Made by a program: the position numbers and the translations under genes
The notes under the pieces: model-generated
What the model was told of the DNA's origin: nothing
The model's input: only the letters and a program-made list of their open reading frames with translations
The model's database searches: none
Origin: Periplaneta americana
Taxonomy: Eukaryota > Arthropoda > Insecta > Blattodea > Blattidae
Assembly: GCF_040183065.1 (NCBI RefSeq)
Contig: NC_091117.1
Span: 118,474,726-118,538,725 of the forward strand
DNA: 64,000 nt
Direction of reading: 5' to 3'
Shown: positions 11,643 to 23,220 of the stretch, piece by piece
Layout: each line of letters opens with the position of its first letter
Numbering within the stretch: the stretch's first letter is position 1

Positions 11643-11842
11643 TCTGAATGAAATTAAGGTGATAATTCCAGTAAAATGAGTCCAGGGTCCAGCGCCGAAA
11701 GTAACCTAGCATTTTCTCTGAATGGATTGAGGGAAAGCCCCGGAAAAACCTCAACTAGATGACTTTTCCCAACCAGGATTTGAACCGGGCCCGATCATTT
11801 TTTACGTTCTGGCATGCTAACCGTTACTCCATAGCGGTGGAC
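11643..11842 (-). mobile_element. tRNA-headed SINE, copy 1
   Basis: Read on the minus strand, the head has an A-box-like TAACGGTTAGCATGCC and a B-box-like GGCCCGGTTCAAATCC. The body follows, with GGTTTTTCCGGGGCTTTCCC and 'CCTGGACTC'. The same body occurs at 23016-23220 with over 75% apparent identity. The B box identifies a tRNA-derived pol III promoter. The copy is decayed. Confidence 0.8.
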
Positions 11843-12089
11843 AATAAAACATATTAACTTGAGAAATGAATAGAGTGTATCGTTAATTTTCCATCATACA
11901 ATTATTCTTTCGAATAAGACAAGTTTCATCAAAAAGCTAGAAAAACGCTAAATGTTAACACAAAAATGCTATAAAATGCTAAATGTTTCTTTATTGTATT
12001 TTAAAGCGCGAATTTTGCAATTGTAATATCTAAAATCTACCGTCTCTAGTCATAGACAATTCGGCAACAGTGACGCTGCTTGCATCTCG

Positions 12090-12845
12090 AAGGAAAGGAC
12101 ACCTTTCAGGTTAGAAAAAAAAATTGCTTCTCTTTCATTCATCAAAGGCCATTTTCCTGACTTTCGTGCTACCATTGAACACCTGGAGTGTGCACCTCTT
12201 TCAATAATAAGGAAATGAACATCATTGAAGCCGTTTGAAATAAGAAAATACCAGGCAGAAATGGTGGACGATACGCTCTCTTCAAAGATCTCTAAAGCCT
12301 TTGAACGAAACCCTGGATATGCGAAATGAAATACGTAGCTGTAGCTCTTCAAGGAGAAGAAATAATTTGAGAATTACCATGGAGACCGAAAGCAGTAGCA
12401 TCCGCAGTGACTTCATGTTGTCTGAAGCGAACCTTTTCTCACGACAGTAATGTGTTGAGAGACAATAGAAAATGTTTTAGAACAGAAAATTTGGAATTTA
12501 CACGGTTGCTCATTGCAACAGTTCATCTAAAAAAAAGTGAACATTTAGTTTTGTTTGCAAATCTTTCACTAAATATAGGAACTGAATAGGAACTTTGATT
12601 TTTTTGGTGTGCACTTTCATAAAAATGTTTTTTGTTGTTGCTCTAAATTCAGCAAACTGTTATCGTTAATCACATAGAAAAAGTAATTGCAATTCACATT
12701 CATTTGTTATTTATTTTAATTCAAATATTTGTCATTTTAATACAAATGCAGTATGACTTGAAGAAATAAAATTTTAAAAAGTGCTAAACCATATATTTAT
12801 AAAGTCTAAAATAATGGTTATAAAATCCTAAAAATCCTGGCCCTA
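12090..12845 (+). pseudogene. hAT transposase C-terminal fossil (CGGBP1-like)
   Basis: The plus strand contains KIASLSFIKGHFPDFRATIE, HLECAPLS, then SSKISKAFERNPGYAK, and after frame changes TFSHDSNVLRDNRKCFRTEN and LEFTRLLIATVHLKK. These align by eye with the hAT element at 47429-49611 ([28 protein letters not shown]). The last block is the hAT C-terminal dimerisation region. A terminus-like TAGGGCCAGGATTTTTAGG (minus strand) closes the unit near 12845. Stops and frameshifts are abundant, and the left end is lost. Confidence 0.7.
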
Positions 12846-13059
12846 GTTATTAGTTCTATGTATTGGTGGCGAAGATAATAGTCAATATATAAATATGCCC
12901 GTATTATAAACTTAAAAATTTCATCACCCTCTAACGATTGTAAAAAAACACTAGGTTTAGAGGGAAGCCGCCGATACTCTCAATTATGAGAATAATTTAT
13001 ATATATATATATCTTCATTACACAACTTTTAACACTATATCACTTCGGAATATGTATTA

Positions 13060-13978
13060 TATATCTTTCTCGTGTAAAATTCTATCGTACCTCGTTAACA
13101 TATTTCAGCCTGTTATGGGCCTTCTTCAGAACTGGTTGTTGCTGGTCTTGGCGTCTTTTGTTTTGTTTCCTGTGGGGGTGTGTTTGTGTAGTGTAATGTG
13201 GAGTCAAAGAGTGTGTGTGTTTTGAAATTGAGTTTTGTGTTGAGAATGTCATTTGAATGAGCTTTTGTGTGTCTGTATATTTTGTGTTGTTCTAGTGTGT
13301 TTAGTTTCTGGCTTTTTGGTTGGATGTGTAGAATTTCCATGTCCGTGTTGATGTCTCTGTAGGCGTGGTTAGAATTTGTGACGTGTTCTGCATATGTGGA
13401 TGTCTTTTGTATTTTTGTTATGGCTGTGATGTGTTCTTTGTAACGTGCTTGAAATGATCTGCCTGTCTGTCCTATGTAGAAGTTGTTGCAGGTGTTACAT
13501 TTGAGTAGCCTATGTATACGCCTGTGTGGTTGTATTTGGTAGTTTGTGTTGTTTTTGTGTTGAGATGTTTTTGTAGAGTATTATTTGTTCTGTATGCGAT
13601 GTTGTAATTTAATTTCTTGAATGAGGTTGCAATCTTACGTGTGTTTTTTTTTTCGTATGTTAGTGTGATGTATTTTTTGTGTTCTTGTGTTTGTGTTGTA
13701 TTCTTATATTTTTTTGTGATTATGTTTTGTCTTTCGTATTATGCTGTCTATTATGTTGGGGTTGTATCCGTTTTCTTGTGCTTTGTATTTCATTGTGTTT
13801 AGATCTTCTTTGTAATCGTGTTGGTTCATTGTTATGTTGAGCAGTCTGTGTACCATTATTCGGAATGCAGCTTGTTTTTGTTGTGTTGGGTGGTTGGATG
13901 TGTTGTGTATGTGTGTTGTTCTTATTGTTGTGGGTTTACTGTAGACTTTGAATGTGTGTTTGTTGTCGACTAAACCAA
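13060..13978 (-). pseudogene. Penelope-like element 3' part, inverted copy
   Basis: The minus strand reads the end of a Penelope-type reverse transcriptase: DNKHTFKVYSKPTTIRTT, HNTSNHPTQQKQAA, MNQHDYKEDLNTMKY and ENGYNPNIIDSIIRKTKH. After frame changes comes the GIY-YIG endonuclease region, ending in MEILHIQPKSQKLNTLE and DILNTKLNFKTHTLFDST. It is truncated at the 5' end within the RT thumb. It meets the plus-strand copy of the same element head to head at about 13978. Frameshifts make it non-functional. Confidence 0.85.
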
Positions 13979-14750
13979 CATGAACCAACATGATTACAAA
14001 GAAGAGCTAAACACAATCAAATACATAGCACAAGAAAACGGATACAACTCCAACATAATAGACAACATAATACGAAAGACAAAACATAATCACAAAAAAC
14101 ATAAGAATACAACACAAACACAAGAACACAAAAATACATCACATTAACATACGAAAACATAAACACACACAAGATTGCAACCTCATTCAAGAAATTAAAT
14201 TACAACATCGCATAAAGAACAAATAATACTCTAAAAAATGTCTCAACACACAAACAACACAAACAAACAAATACAATCACACAGGCGTATACATAGGCTA
14301 CTCAAATGTAACACCTGCAACAACTTCTACATAGGACAAAAAGGCAGATCATTTCAAACACGTTACGAAGCACACATCACAGCCATAACAAAATTACAAA
14401 AGACATCCACATATGAAGACCATGTCACAAATTCTAACCACGCGTACAGAGACATCAACACAGATATGGAAATTCTACACATCCAACCAAAAAACAAGAA
14501 ACGAAACACACTAGAACAATACGAAATATACAGACACACAAAAACTCATCCAAATGACATTCTCAACACAAAACTCAATTTCAGAACACACACACTCTTT
14601 GACTCCACATTACACTACACAAAAACACAGCCACAGGAAACAATGAAAAGGCGCCAAGACCAGCAACAACCAGTTCTGAAGAAGGCCCATAACGGACCGA
14701 AACATGTTAACCGTGTACGATAGATTTTAACACGAGAAAGGCGTAAATAA
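13979..14750 (+). pseudogene. Penelope-like element 3' part with GIY-YIG domain
   Basis: The sequence starts at NQHDYKEELNTIKYIAQENG and continues to the GIY-YIG endonuclease. An open frame at 14238-14723 gives LKCNTCNNFYIGQKGRSFQT, then RYEAHITAI, DHVTNSNHAYRDINTDMEIL, HTLFDSTLHY and a C-terminal LKKAHNGPKHVNRVR. The first strand of the GIY-YIG fold is represented by NNFYIG. Penelope-like elements couple this nuclease to a telomerase-like RT for target-primed insertion. The RT is missing, so it is a 5'-truncated copy. It and the inverted copy share about 700 bp at high identity. Confidence 0.88.
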
Positions 14751-15699
14751 ATATTATTAAATAATTTATATTTAATCTTCAACATTTTTCCCAATACTTT
14801 CTCAACGGTAGTGTCACCTATGGAGGAACTATTTCAAAGACAGTCGATTCGTTAAATCTTCGGTACTGTCTTATTCGCTTACACGATCAAAATTGTAGGT
14901 AAGATATTATGGCGATCAATTGGTCCTAGGTAAGGCGCTTTTAGTCTCAGTACGGGCGCTATCTTGAAAGCGCCGAGAGGCGTCTGATAAGACTTTGACA
15001 CTGCAAAATAGCTGTGTCAAACAAATAACAGATGGCCTTTGTTTAATCTCAGTGTCACTTTCCAATTAATTTATCGTTCCTAGCGTATGTCAGTAAGCCG
15101 AGAAAGATAATCTGTAATGGACAGTGAGTGTTTGTCTCACTTAGATGCTAATCAAGAAAAGCGAATAGCTCTTTCTGTCGGAAAAAGTGTTCATATTCGT
15201 TTCCTATGTAGGTACTGACAGAAGTTGCTAAACGAATTACGAAGGCGATATTTTGCTTCCGAAAACAGTGGTACACTTATTCTATTTCATCAAAATCCTT
15301 ATGCATGTATGTAAGAAAAAATTTACAAATATGGTCAACAAGTATTTTAAATGTATGCATTCGTCTATATTTAATCGTAAAATTCATTAATTAAGTGAAA
15401 TATCTTAATATAGAATTTATGAATACAGAGTCTTCTACAAGAAATGTAAACGCTGATAACGCTGAATATTCGCAATAAATTCTCTTAGTGATTTCTTCTT
15501 TTTATCTGGCATTATTTGAAGTATGATATGATAGATATGATATATATTTCTTCACATTACTAGCGAGAACATATAACGTAGTGCTACAAAACAACTGAAT
15601 TATTACAAACAACGTAAAATGAGAAATAAAGAATGTATCATCTACGTGACACCGATTTCTCTGGTAGACAAGCATAATACATTCATATATATTATTTTA
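14751..15699. other. no gene seen
   Basis: This is mixed-composition non-coding sequence. No long frames, terminal repeats or tRNA-like boxes were recognised. Confidence 0.5.
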
Positions 15700-15784
15700 A
15701 TGTACCGAAGTACATATGATATTTCCATGCAAATATTCTGCGTCATCATACGATGAAAGAGTAATGGAACGGAGAAAAATTCTC

Positions 15785-15855
15785 TCCGGCGCCGGGATTT
15801 GAACCCGGGTTTTCAGCTCTACGTGCTGACGCTTTATCCACTAAGCCACACCGGA
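15785..15855 (-). other. tRNA-like cloverleaf, left arm
   Basis: The 71-nt sequence folds as a full cloverleaf on the minus strand. It has a 7-bp acceptor stem (TCCGGTG with CGCCGGA), a 4-bp D stem, a 5-bp anticodon stem (TCAGC with GCTGA) and a T arm CCGGG-TTCAAAT-CCCGG. The loop ACGTAGA would place GTA (Tyr) at 34-36, but position 33 is C where tRNAs have U. It is best read as the head of a tRNA-derived repeat and not as a working tRNA gene. Confidence 0.65.
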
Positions 15856-16503
15856 TTCCACCCCGGCACCGGACAGAATCGTCTCAGTTTTAAGTTCCAA
15901 CTCTTGGGTTCCCTCTAGTGGCCGCCCTCTGCACTACGTCATAGATATCTATGAACCTAGGACCGAAGTCCACACATGTGCTGAGGTGCACTCGTAATGA
16001 GTGACTACTGTAGTTAGCCGGGATCCGACGGAATAAGCGCCGTCTTAAATCACGAAGTGATTTACGCATATCATATGTATTATTTTAATGTACCGAATGA
16101 CATATGATATTTCCATGCAGATATTCTGCGTCATCATACGATGAAAGAGTAATGGAACGGAGAAAAGTTCAAATCCCGGCGCCGGAGAGAATTTTTCTCC
16201 GTTCCATTACTCTTTCATCGTAAGATGACGCAGAATATCTGCATGGAAATATCATATGTACTTCGGTACATTAAAATAATACATATGATATGCGTAAATC
16301 ACTTCGTGATTTAAGACGGCGCTTATTCCGTCGGATCCCGGCTAACTACAGTAGTCACTCATTACGAGTGCACCTCAGCACATGTGTGGACTTCGGTCCT
16401 AGGTTCATAGATATCTATGACGTAGTGCAGAGGGCGGCCACTAGAGGGAACCCAAGAGTTGGAACTTAAAACTGAGACGATTCTGTCCGACGCCGGGGTG
16501 GTA

Positions 16504-16574
16504 TCCGGTGTGGCTTAGTGGATAAAGCGTCAGCACGCAGAGCTGAAAACCCGGGTTCAAATCCCGGCGCCGGA
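16504..16574 (+). other. tRNA-like cloverleaf, right arm
   Basis: The fold and length match the left-arm copy, on the opposite strand. The loop is ACGCAGA, so the triplet at the anticodon position is GCA instead of GTA. One substitution in the anticodon between two otherwise near-identical copies argues against selection as a tRNA. Confidence 0.65.
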
Positions 16575-16606
16575 GAGAATTTTTCTCCGTTCCATTACTC
16601 TTTCAT

Positions 16607-17307
16607 AGTGCAATACATTTAGTTTACAGTGCACAATAATCACGCTTCATAATAAACTTGATTTTTTTGTCTGCAGCAGGTGGAAAATCACGGCCTTAAC
16701 TACTATATACTCTACGATAGGCTACAAAAGTAATTTTCTATAGCCGTTATGCTAACTGCGTCACTTCCACTAGCGGATGCTGAATGTTGAGCTATGATAA
16801 TACAGTACACTGTGAAATCTGCTATTAGCGTAATTCTGTGAGTGTTTTCCACGATATTCTCATGTGTCGCTGCCATACGTCAGATTAAAACCTTATTTTA
16901 TCTCTTGGCCAAGGTTACTGCGACTGTTCCATAGCGTGGCTTTCGCTCGTAATGTTTGCAATATCGTCTGGATTAACGAATTTCACTTTTTTTTCTATTA
17001 CAACGTACTTATCAGGGTAAAAAGTATTACATAGTGTGATGTAGGAAAAATATCTACTGAAAGTACTGAGTTAAATCAATTTATAAATATTCTACTTAAA
17101 GTTGTGCAGTAACTCCCACTAAATTTAAAATTGAAGTTAATGTGCAGTCTTTGATATCTGCTTTAGTTATAGAAAGTTTCAACTATGGCTGAGATTCAAG
17201 CGATAAATTCGAGAATTCTACTTGGCAGGATAAGCAAAGCTGGAATTATATACAATATTAACATAGTGCTTTCGTAAAATCATAAACTTATGTGGAAAAG
17301 TGGTGTT
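16607..17307. other. no gene seen
   Basis: Non-coding AT-rich sequence. No repeat or domain was recognised. Confidence 0.5.
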
Positions 17308-17315
17308 GATGGTGG

Positions 17316-18072
17316 TAGGGTTACCAACTAGCCGATATTTTACCGGCATGGCTGGAAATTTTGGCGAATCTTAACATAAGACCGGTGACCGGTATCAACT
17401 CCTTACCAGCCATACTTGTACCCGGTAATTTAATTCTGAGTTTGAAAACTTGTGACAACAGTTTTTATCACATATGCTAAAAGGGGTTTTTCTTTATTTT
17501 GTGGGACATTTTAACATTTAATGCAGAGCAGCTAAAGAAAATATGAAAATTTTCAAGTATTCTTCAGCCTAAATTTTTAATGATTGTACACCAAAAGTGG
17601 AAGAAATTTTAGGTACCTGTTAAACAAAAACTAAGGCTGCAACTAGATGAAGATATACCCTATGATGAACTGAGTCTGTTAAATGTCGTGGATTCTTCTT
17701 TTGTGAAAAAATGCACATTTGACAAATTTTATAAAATAGTGTAAATATTTTCAGCATAGAGATGCCTCAGAAGTATATCTACAAATAAGAATGGTAATTT
17801 AACACGTGTTTGCTATTCCTGCAAGCAATTCTTTTGTGGAGAGTACATTTAGTATAGTAAGTATCTTATGGAATAATGGAGGAATCATTTAAGTGTGAAA
17901 AAAGTAAAAGCTAAACTTTGTATCGGGTAAAACCTTAAATTCTGCTGTGTATGAATTTATCACTTGACAGCAAATTAAAAAGAAATTCTTAAGACTGTGG
18001 CATCAAGCTTCAAACACAAAATTAAAATTTGCATTTTGAAACACTGAAGCAAGATTTTTTCTCAATTTATTA

Positions 18073-18132
<60 letters not shown>

Positions 18133-18237
18133 TATTTAAATTTTTTGCTGATTATAGCAGATTTTGTATTTCAAGATTCATCCAAACATACGTGTGTAAA
18201 ATGCCGCTAATTTTATTTACCAGAGTTGGCAACCATA
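17316..18237 (+). mobile_element. decayed hAT element with TIRs
   Basis: The left end reads TAGGGTTACCAACT and the right end, reverse-complemented, reads TATGGTTGCCAACT. The flanks are GATGGTGG (17308-17315) and GGTGGTGG (18238-18245), an 8-bp duplication with one difference. Near 17815-17930 the plus strand reads FAIPASNSFVESTFSIVS, then a damaged 'NHLSVKKVKAKL', which is the hAT C-terminal dimerisation and ERxFS-type motif. It contains an internal (ATT)n tract at 18069-18134. Internally deleted and inactive. Confidence 0.75.
18069..18134. repeat. (ATT)n microsatellite
   Basis: Nearly pure ATT tract inside the hAT remnant. Confidence 0.95.
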
Positions 18238-18303
18238 GGTGGTGGTGGTGGTGGTGGTGGTGGTGGTGGTGGTGGTGGTGGTGGTGGTGGTGGTGGTGGT
18301 GGT
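18238..18303. repeat. (GGT)n microsatellite starting at a transposon duplication
   Basis: A pure GGT tract of about 22 units begins at the base immediately after the hAT terminus. The corresponding left-flank sequence has only two such units, so the tract probably expanded from one copy of the target duplication. Confidence 0.9.
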
Positions 18304-18552
18304 TGAAGGAAGAGGAGATGAAGGACTATAATATAGCCTGATGTCACCATTATTTTGTTACAATCAAGCCCCGGATTCTTAGGTTCGAACCTATTCTGTT
18401 GTTATCTCGTTACTCTCGAATTTTCATTTATTTTTTGTTTATGCACCAACTAATAACATACTTAAATTTTGTAGGTCCTAAAAGGACCTGAAATTACCTA
18501 TCTTGCTTGTCAGAACCTAAAATGACCTAATTCGTTGTATTTAACATTTATA

Positions 18553-18740
18553 CATCTAGTCTGCCTGGTTGGCTCAGTTGGTATAGCGATGTCTTTCTAT
18601 GCCCGAGGTTGCGGCTTCGCTCCCGAGCCAGGTCGGTGGTATTTAAGTGTGTAAAAAACTCCTGCGGGACAAATTTTCGGCACACCGGCGACGCTGATAT
18701 TTTGAAGTATGATTTGTAAGTTATAACTGTGGAACTCGGT
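18553..18740 (+). mobile_element. tRNA-headed SINE, second family
   Basis: The head has the A-box-like TGGCTCAGTTGGTATAGCG and a B-box-like GAGGTTGCGGCTTCGCTCCC, closed by GAGCCAGG pairing with the CTGCCTGG start. The body continues with AACTCCTGCGGGACAAA and 'GGCACACCGGCGACGC'. The A and B boxes identify a pol III promoter. Family name unknown. Confidence 0.75.
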
Positions 18741-19270
18741 GAAATAGTATTGTCATTCGTTACAGAATTTCATTACCTTTTTGGAGGCGGCATTCTCCGA
18801 GAGAAAATCTCTACAATGCGGTAACACTGTACGCCAAGGTCGACAGTCTGTAGAAATATCGAACCAATTTTTTTAAAGAAAATGCGCATCCCATGTATGG
18901 CACAATCACGTGATATGAAATGGGAATTAAATAGCTAGTAGCCCAGTGGTGCCAACTCTAAGGAATTTTGTAAGCTTCTATGGATACACGTCTTTCTCAA
19001 CTGAATCCACGGATTTTTTTAGATCAGGTTCTATTTCAATTTGTAAGTCAGAAACCATAATGATCTTTAGACATTCCATTTTAGTACTTTTTCAGCAGAA
19101 TGTAGGCCTACCTTAATTCACGCCAGACGACAATAACGACGACGACAACAACAACAATAATGAACATTCTTAAGATGGAAAATTGAAATGAGGACACGCC
19201 AATCGCGTGCGATGTCACTGGTTGGATTTATTCAGAGCTAGACTGTCAAGGTGTCGAGCGAAGAAGTGCG

Positions 19271-19336
<66 letters not shown>

Positions 19337-21789
19337 TTGCTTATTCAGTTTGTTACAATGGAAATATTGTTGGTCTTTGATAGTTCGAAACTGGTATGTG
19401 CAAATATATATATATATTTTTTTTTGTTTTTTCATTGTTTTACGTAAATTAAACACAATTAAATAAACGAAGATGCCTTCATCGCTGACTGTAAGTACCA
19501 CAATTCATTATTAAATAATGAGTAAAGTTTACTTATCGTACTTTATTACAATTTCAGGTAAATCTGATGTAAAAAATGAGGAGCAAAGTTACCTGAAGGG
19601 CCAACAAAAAAAAAAAATATATGTATTCAGGAATACAATTCACGCCGAGAAGAAGATAATAAGTGGCTTGCTAACAGCTTGTCAGTGCGACTATTCAGAT
19701 ATTTCTACCTACAAAAAAGCGGCATGAACAGAGCCGCAAAATCCCCGGACTTTTATATCCAATCTATGGAATTTTTAGTAGTCATCTACGGATTTTTACG
19801 CATAAGGGCTTTGGAAACGCTGCAATTAGGGTTGCCAGACTTCCCGATTTGGCGGAACATGTCTTAATTTTCATATAAAAATTCGCGGCCCGCTTCGAAA
19901 CAAGGCGGGACACAAAAAGTTTCTCCTTTAATGAACATCACTAATTGTATAATTTTATCATTCATTACCTAGTAACTATTTTCGCCTAAATACTTACATC
20001 AAATTTAGATTAATTTACTGAACTTTCAAATTGTATGACGAAATCATATGTAGGCCTATTGCGTTTATACTCACATGACAGTAAAGTTAGTTATAACAGT
20101 TTAAATATCTTGCTGCCGAGAGGAAAGAATGAACGTGGTTGTGCGGAACTGAATAGCTAGAATTTATGGTGCAATCTAATCTAAAAAAACATGTAACTTA
20201 ATTTCGAGTTATAGCGCACAAGCAATGAAATTCAATATTAACTGACAGCATACGAATAGTATTGTTAAGAATCAAAATAGTTCAGAAACAAAGTTCCTTT
20301 CTTTGTGTGTTTGTGTTATTCGTAGCTATTTATAAAGATAAGGCGATAAAATGTCAAGTGAAAGTCACAATGACATTGATACTCCTTCGAATCGCAGTGA
20401 AGCCATACAACAGGCATCGCAAAATTATTGTGTTTCGTGAAACAGCGTCTGATCTCTGACGTAGAGCTCGCGCAGAAGATCTGAAAGCCTGGTTGACGTC
20501 GTTGGAAGGGAGGAAGGAATGACAAGGACCCATTGTTAGACCGATGTCACAGATCGAACGGGGAATTTTTGAGATGAAAGTACGTTGGAAATAAAAATAT
20601 CCGTGTTTCGGTTTTTTCTCCCATAGGCCTACATTCGGCCGACAATTTCCCCCCCCCCCCCCCCACAGTCGCATAGCTCTTCGTATTAGCTATTTCAGGT
20701 TTCGTATAATAAAAGAATGGGTAAAATAACGTATGTTTTGCCTCTTGATGTTTTCTTCTAGACGCGCCTAATCTGAGAAAAAATGAAAACTATCAACGCT
20801 TGGTTTCTCCTCAACGCTTGATGTGCCGTACCAAGCATTGCTCGTTAGGACATTTATGCACGCAGAAGCTACACCCCATGCACGGCGCTTGTTCATTCTT
20901 GCTCATGTTTAGCGGCATACAATGTATATACTCGTAGTGCAAGGTTTTGTCCTGTCTGATCAAGAAAGATGCAACAGGAACAGTCCGTTATTTTCACTCA
21001 TTATTGCAATATACGAGTATTAAAAGTATGATGCTTATATTCAATTTTTCCCGTAAAAATCTTTAAATTCCTAAATAGAAAATTAAAAATCCTAAAAAAA
21101 AAAATCCTTAAACATGAGTTAAAAATTTTTTTAACCTAAAACTTCGGACCTTGATTATAATAATATGGTGTGACAGCTGGCATGTTATTAAATGCAGAAT
21201 CGTCATATGTTACTCCATTACGCCTAAATGAATGAATTTGGCATTCTAAAATTTCTCCGATTATAAAAAATAAAACCCATTAATCATAGAGTAGAGTTGT
21301 CTTTGAGCACTGGATTATAATGTCATCACTCATATTTTCATAAAATAAAAACAATAATTGAAGCCACAGTAAAGAACAGCAGGTGTACACCAGTATGTAG
21401 GCCTAGTGGTAATACTAGTAGATTATTGAATGACACTTTCAACTACAAAGATTATTCAGCAACAGAATTCAACGTGGGCTAGAAATGGCCTACACGTTTA
21501 ACCTGAAAACATATTATCTGGACATCGCTCTGTTCCGTGTCGTCAATTTATGACACGATGAGGAACTGTGCTAAATATTTTATCGCTTTCAAGATCCATC
21601 GTTTTCATCAGAGAGTGAGCGCACGAATCTCTGATTTCTCGATTAGTAACATACAAAATTTGTTTAATTACAAGTATAAATCTTCTGTTAATGTGAGTAT
21701 ATAAGTAATAATTAATACGCACAATACAGTGACTTAAAATTGTAGTCCTACTTCAGCCTGCAAATAAAACTGCAGAACACTTCATAATA
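18741..21789. other. no supported gene; repeats and possible hAT termini
   Basis: It holds an (ATT)n tract (19271-19333) and a 16-C run (20649-20664). Two hAT-terminus-like words, CAGTGGTGCCAAC (18952) and TAGGGTTGCCAGAC (19828), have no partner that I could place. The frame at 20354-20674 (106 codons) shows no domain and is probably fortuitous. Confidence 0.45.
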
Positions 21790-22085
21790 TGAATTACTTA
21801 CAACTGGCTTTTAGAGACCCCGGAGGTTCATTACTGCCTTCACATAAGCCCGCCATCGGTCCCTATCCTGAGCAAGATTAATTCAGTCTCTCTACCATCA
21901 TTTCCTACCTCCCTCAAATCCATTTTCATATTATCTTCCCTTCTACGCCTTAGTCTCCCCAAAAGTCTCTTTTATCTCAGGTCTCCCAACTAACACTTTA
22001 TACGCGTTTCTGGATTTACCCATACGTTCTACATGCCCTGTCCATCTCAAACGTATAGATTTAATGTTCCTAATTATCCCTTCAG
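21790..22085 (-). mobile_element. non-LTR retrotransposon 3' end, copy C
   Basis: The minus strand reads GIIRNIKSIRLRWTGHVERM, then GKSRNAYKVLVGRPEIKETF and the remaining tail to GSLKAS-type codons near 21800. It is the same family as copies A, B and D. It is 5' truncated within the reverse transcriptase C-terminus and damaged by frameshifts. Confidence 0.85.
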
Positions 22086-23015
22086 TGTAGGTGAATAGAA
22101 AAAATAAAATAGCTTCCACTACATTATGTACGAATGTGTAATCCATTCAGTAGTTCACAGGAGAATTAAGTGAACTGTACGCTAGAGAAACGCCATTGAA
22201 CTTCGACGCGTACAACAGGCGCGCTGTGAGAACTAACATTTCTGTACGTTACGAGGCATTATGTACGGATAACTCCGCACTATGAAGTCGACGTAATTGA
22301 ACTTTAATTATTCAAATTCAATTTTGTTTTGAAATTCATGTTAACATAAACTGTTAAAGTAATATTTTATTAGTAAACTGGTTTTTATACTTAGTCCTCA
22401 GCAATATGTTCTCTGTCGACTGCGACATATCTAAGAAGCAAAACATGAGTCACTGCAAAAAGATTCTTGCGTAGGCTTAAAAATAGAAAACACTTTGGCT
22501 CTGAACTGCTGGATTAGCAAGTCAACAAGAAAACCAATTATCGAGTTCTGTAGTTACAGTACTAGAGTAACGTAAAATACTCCATGCTAAGCATGAGCTT
22601 ATCATTCTGCGAAAATTGTATTTGAGCCTTTGCGCTGCCAATGTTAAATTAGAATTAGAGTCGTGCACAACCTGTTACGAAAAATAGAAATGGTATATTG
22701 CTACTATTGTGCCCTTTAGGCATAGCAACAAATTTTTGAAAATAACTCAAACGGATTAGACACTGCATTGTATTTTCTAACTCTCTTGATATGATTTATA
22801 TAATACACTTGCTTATGGATAGGAGGGATTCCTTATTTAGAATGTGATCTCAGGCTATAAAAATTATCACAAGTTTAAATATTCACTATTTCTAAGTTTA
22901 TTAACAAAATATCAAATTAATATAGAGTATTGAAATTAAACGATTATTTGTGAAGTATCATTTTTTTCTAGTAAGTTATTTTAAGACGCTTTATCAATAT
23001 CTCAAGTTATTTAGC
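22086..23015. other. no gene seen
   Basis: AT-rich non-coding sequence with no recognised repeat. Confidence 0.5.
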
Positions 23016-23220
23016 ATCTGAATGAGATGAACGTGATAATGCCGATGAAATGAATCCGGGGTCCAGAACCGAAAGTTACCCAGCATTTGTTCATATTGGG
23101 TTGAGGGGAAAACCTCGGAAAAAACCTCAACCAGGTAACTTGCCCCGACCGGGAATTGAACCCGGGCCACCTGGTTTCGCGGCCAGACGCGCTAACCGTT
23201 ACACCACATGTGTGGACTGA
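23016..23220 (-). mobile_element. tRNA-headed SINE, copy 2
   Basis: The minus strand starts with a well-preserved tRNA-like head: A box TGGTGTAACGGTTAGCGCG, B box CCCGGGTTCAATTCCCGG. The body follows, with GGTTTTTTCCGAGGTTTTCC and 'CTGGACCCCGGATTC'. It is the same family as 11643-11842 but less diverged, and the inner A and B boxes look intact. Confidence 0.88.

Larger units (their letters stand above)
15700..16606. repeat. large palindrome of a ~388-bp tRNA-headed repeat unit
   Basis: The arms at 15753-16165 and about 16180-16606 are near-identical inverted copies. Within the left side the unit is also tandem: the word GATGAAAGAGTAATGGAACG occurs at 15752 and again at 16140, a period of about 388 bp, and 15700-15752 repeats the unit's end. 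Each full unit contains a tRNA-like cloverleaf. The centre (16166-16184) holds only the T-arm side of a third head. This arrangement would extrude as a hairpin and is consistent with a tandem array that suffered an inversion or foldback event. Confidence 0.9.

Noticed and set aside
12050-12352. 100-codon minus-strand frame
   Set aside because: It is antisense to the hAT transposase fossil on the plus strand.
13617-13802. 61-codon Val/Phe/Cys-rich plus-strand frame
   Set aside because: It is antisense to the inverted Penelope-like copy.
15785-16574. Functional tRNA genes for Tyr or Cys
   Set aside because: The cloverleaf is complete, but position 33 is C, the anticodon differs between the two copies, and both are embedded in a repeat unit.
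20354-20674. 106-codon minus-strand frame containing a Gly run
   Set aside because: The Gly run comes from the poly(C) tract; nothing else in it resembles a protein family.
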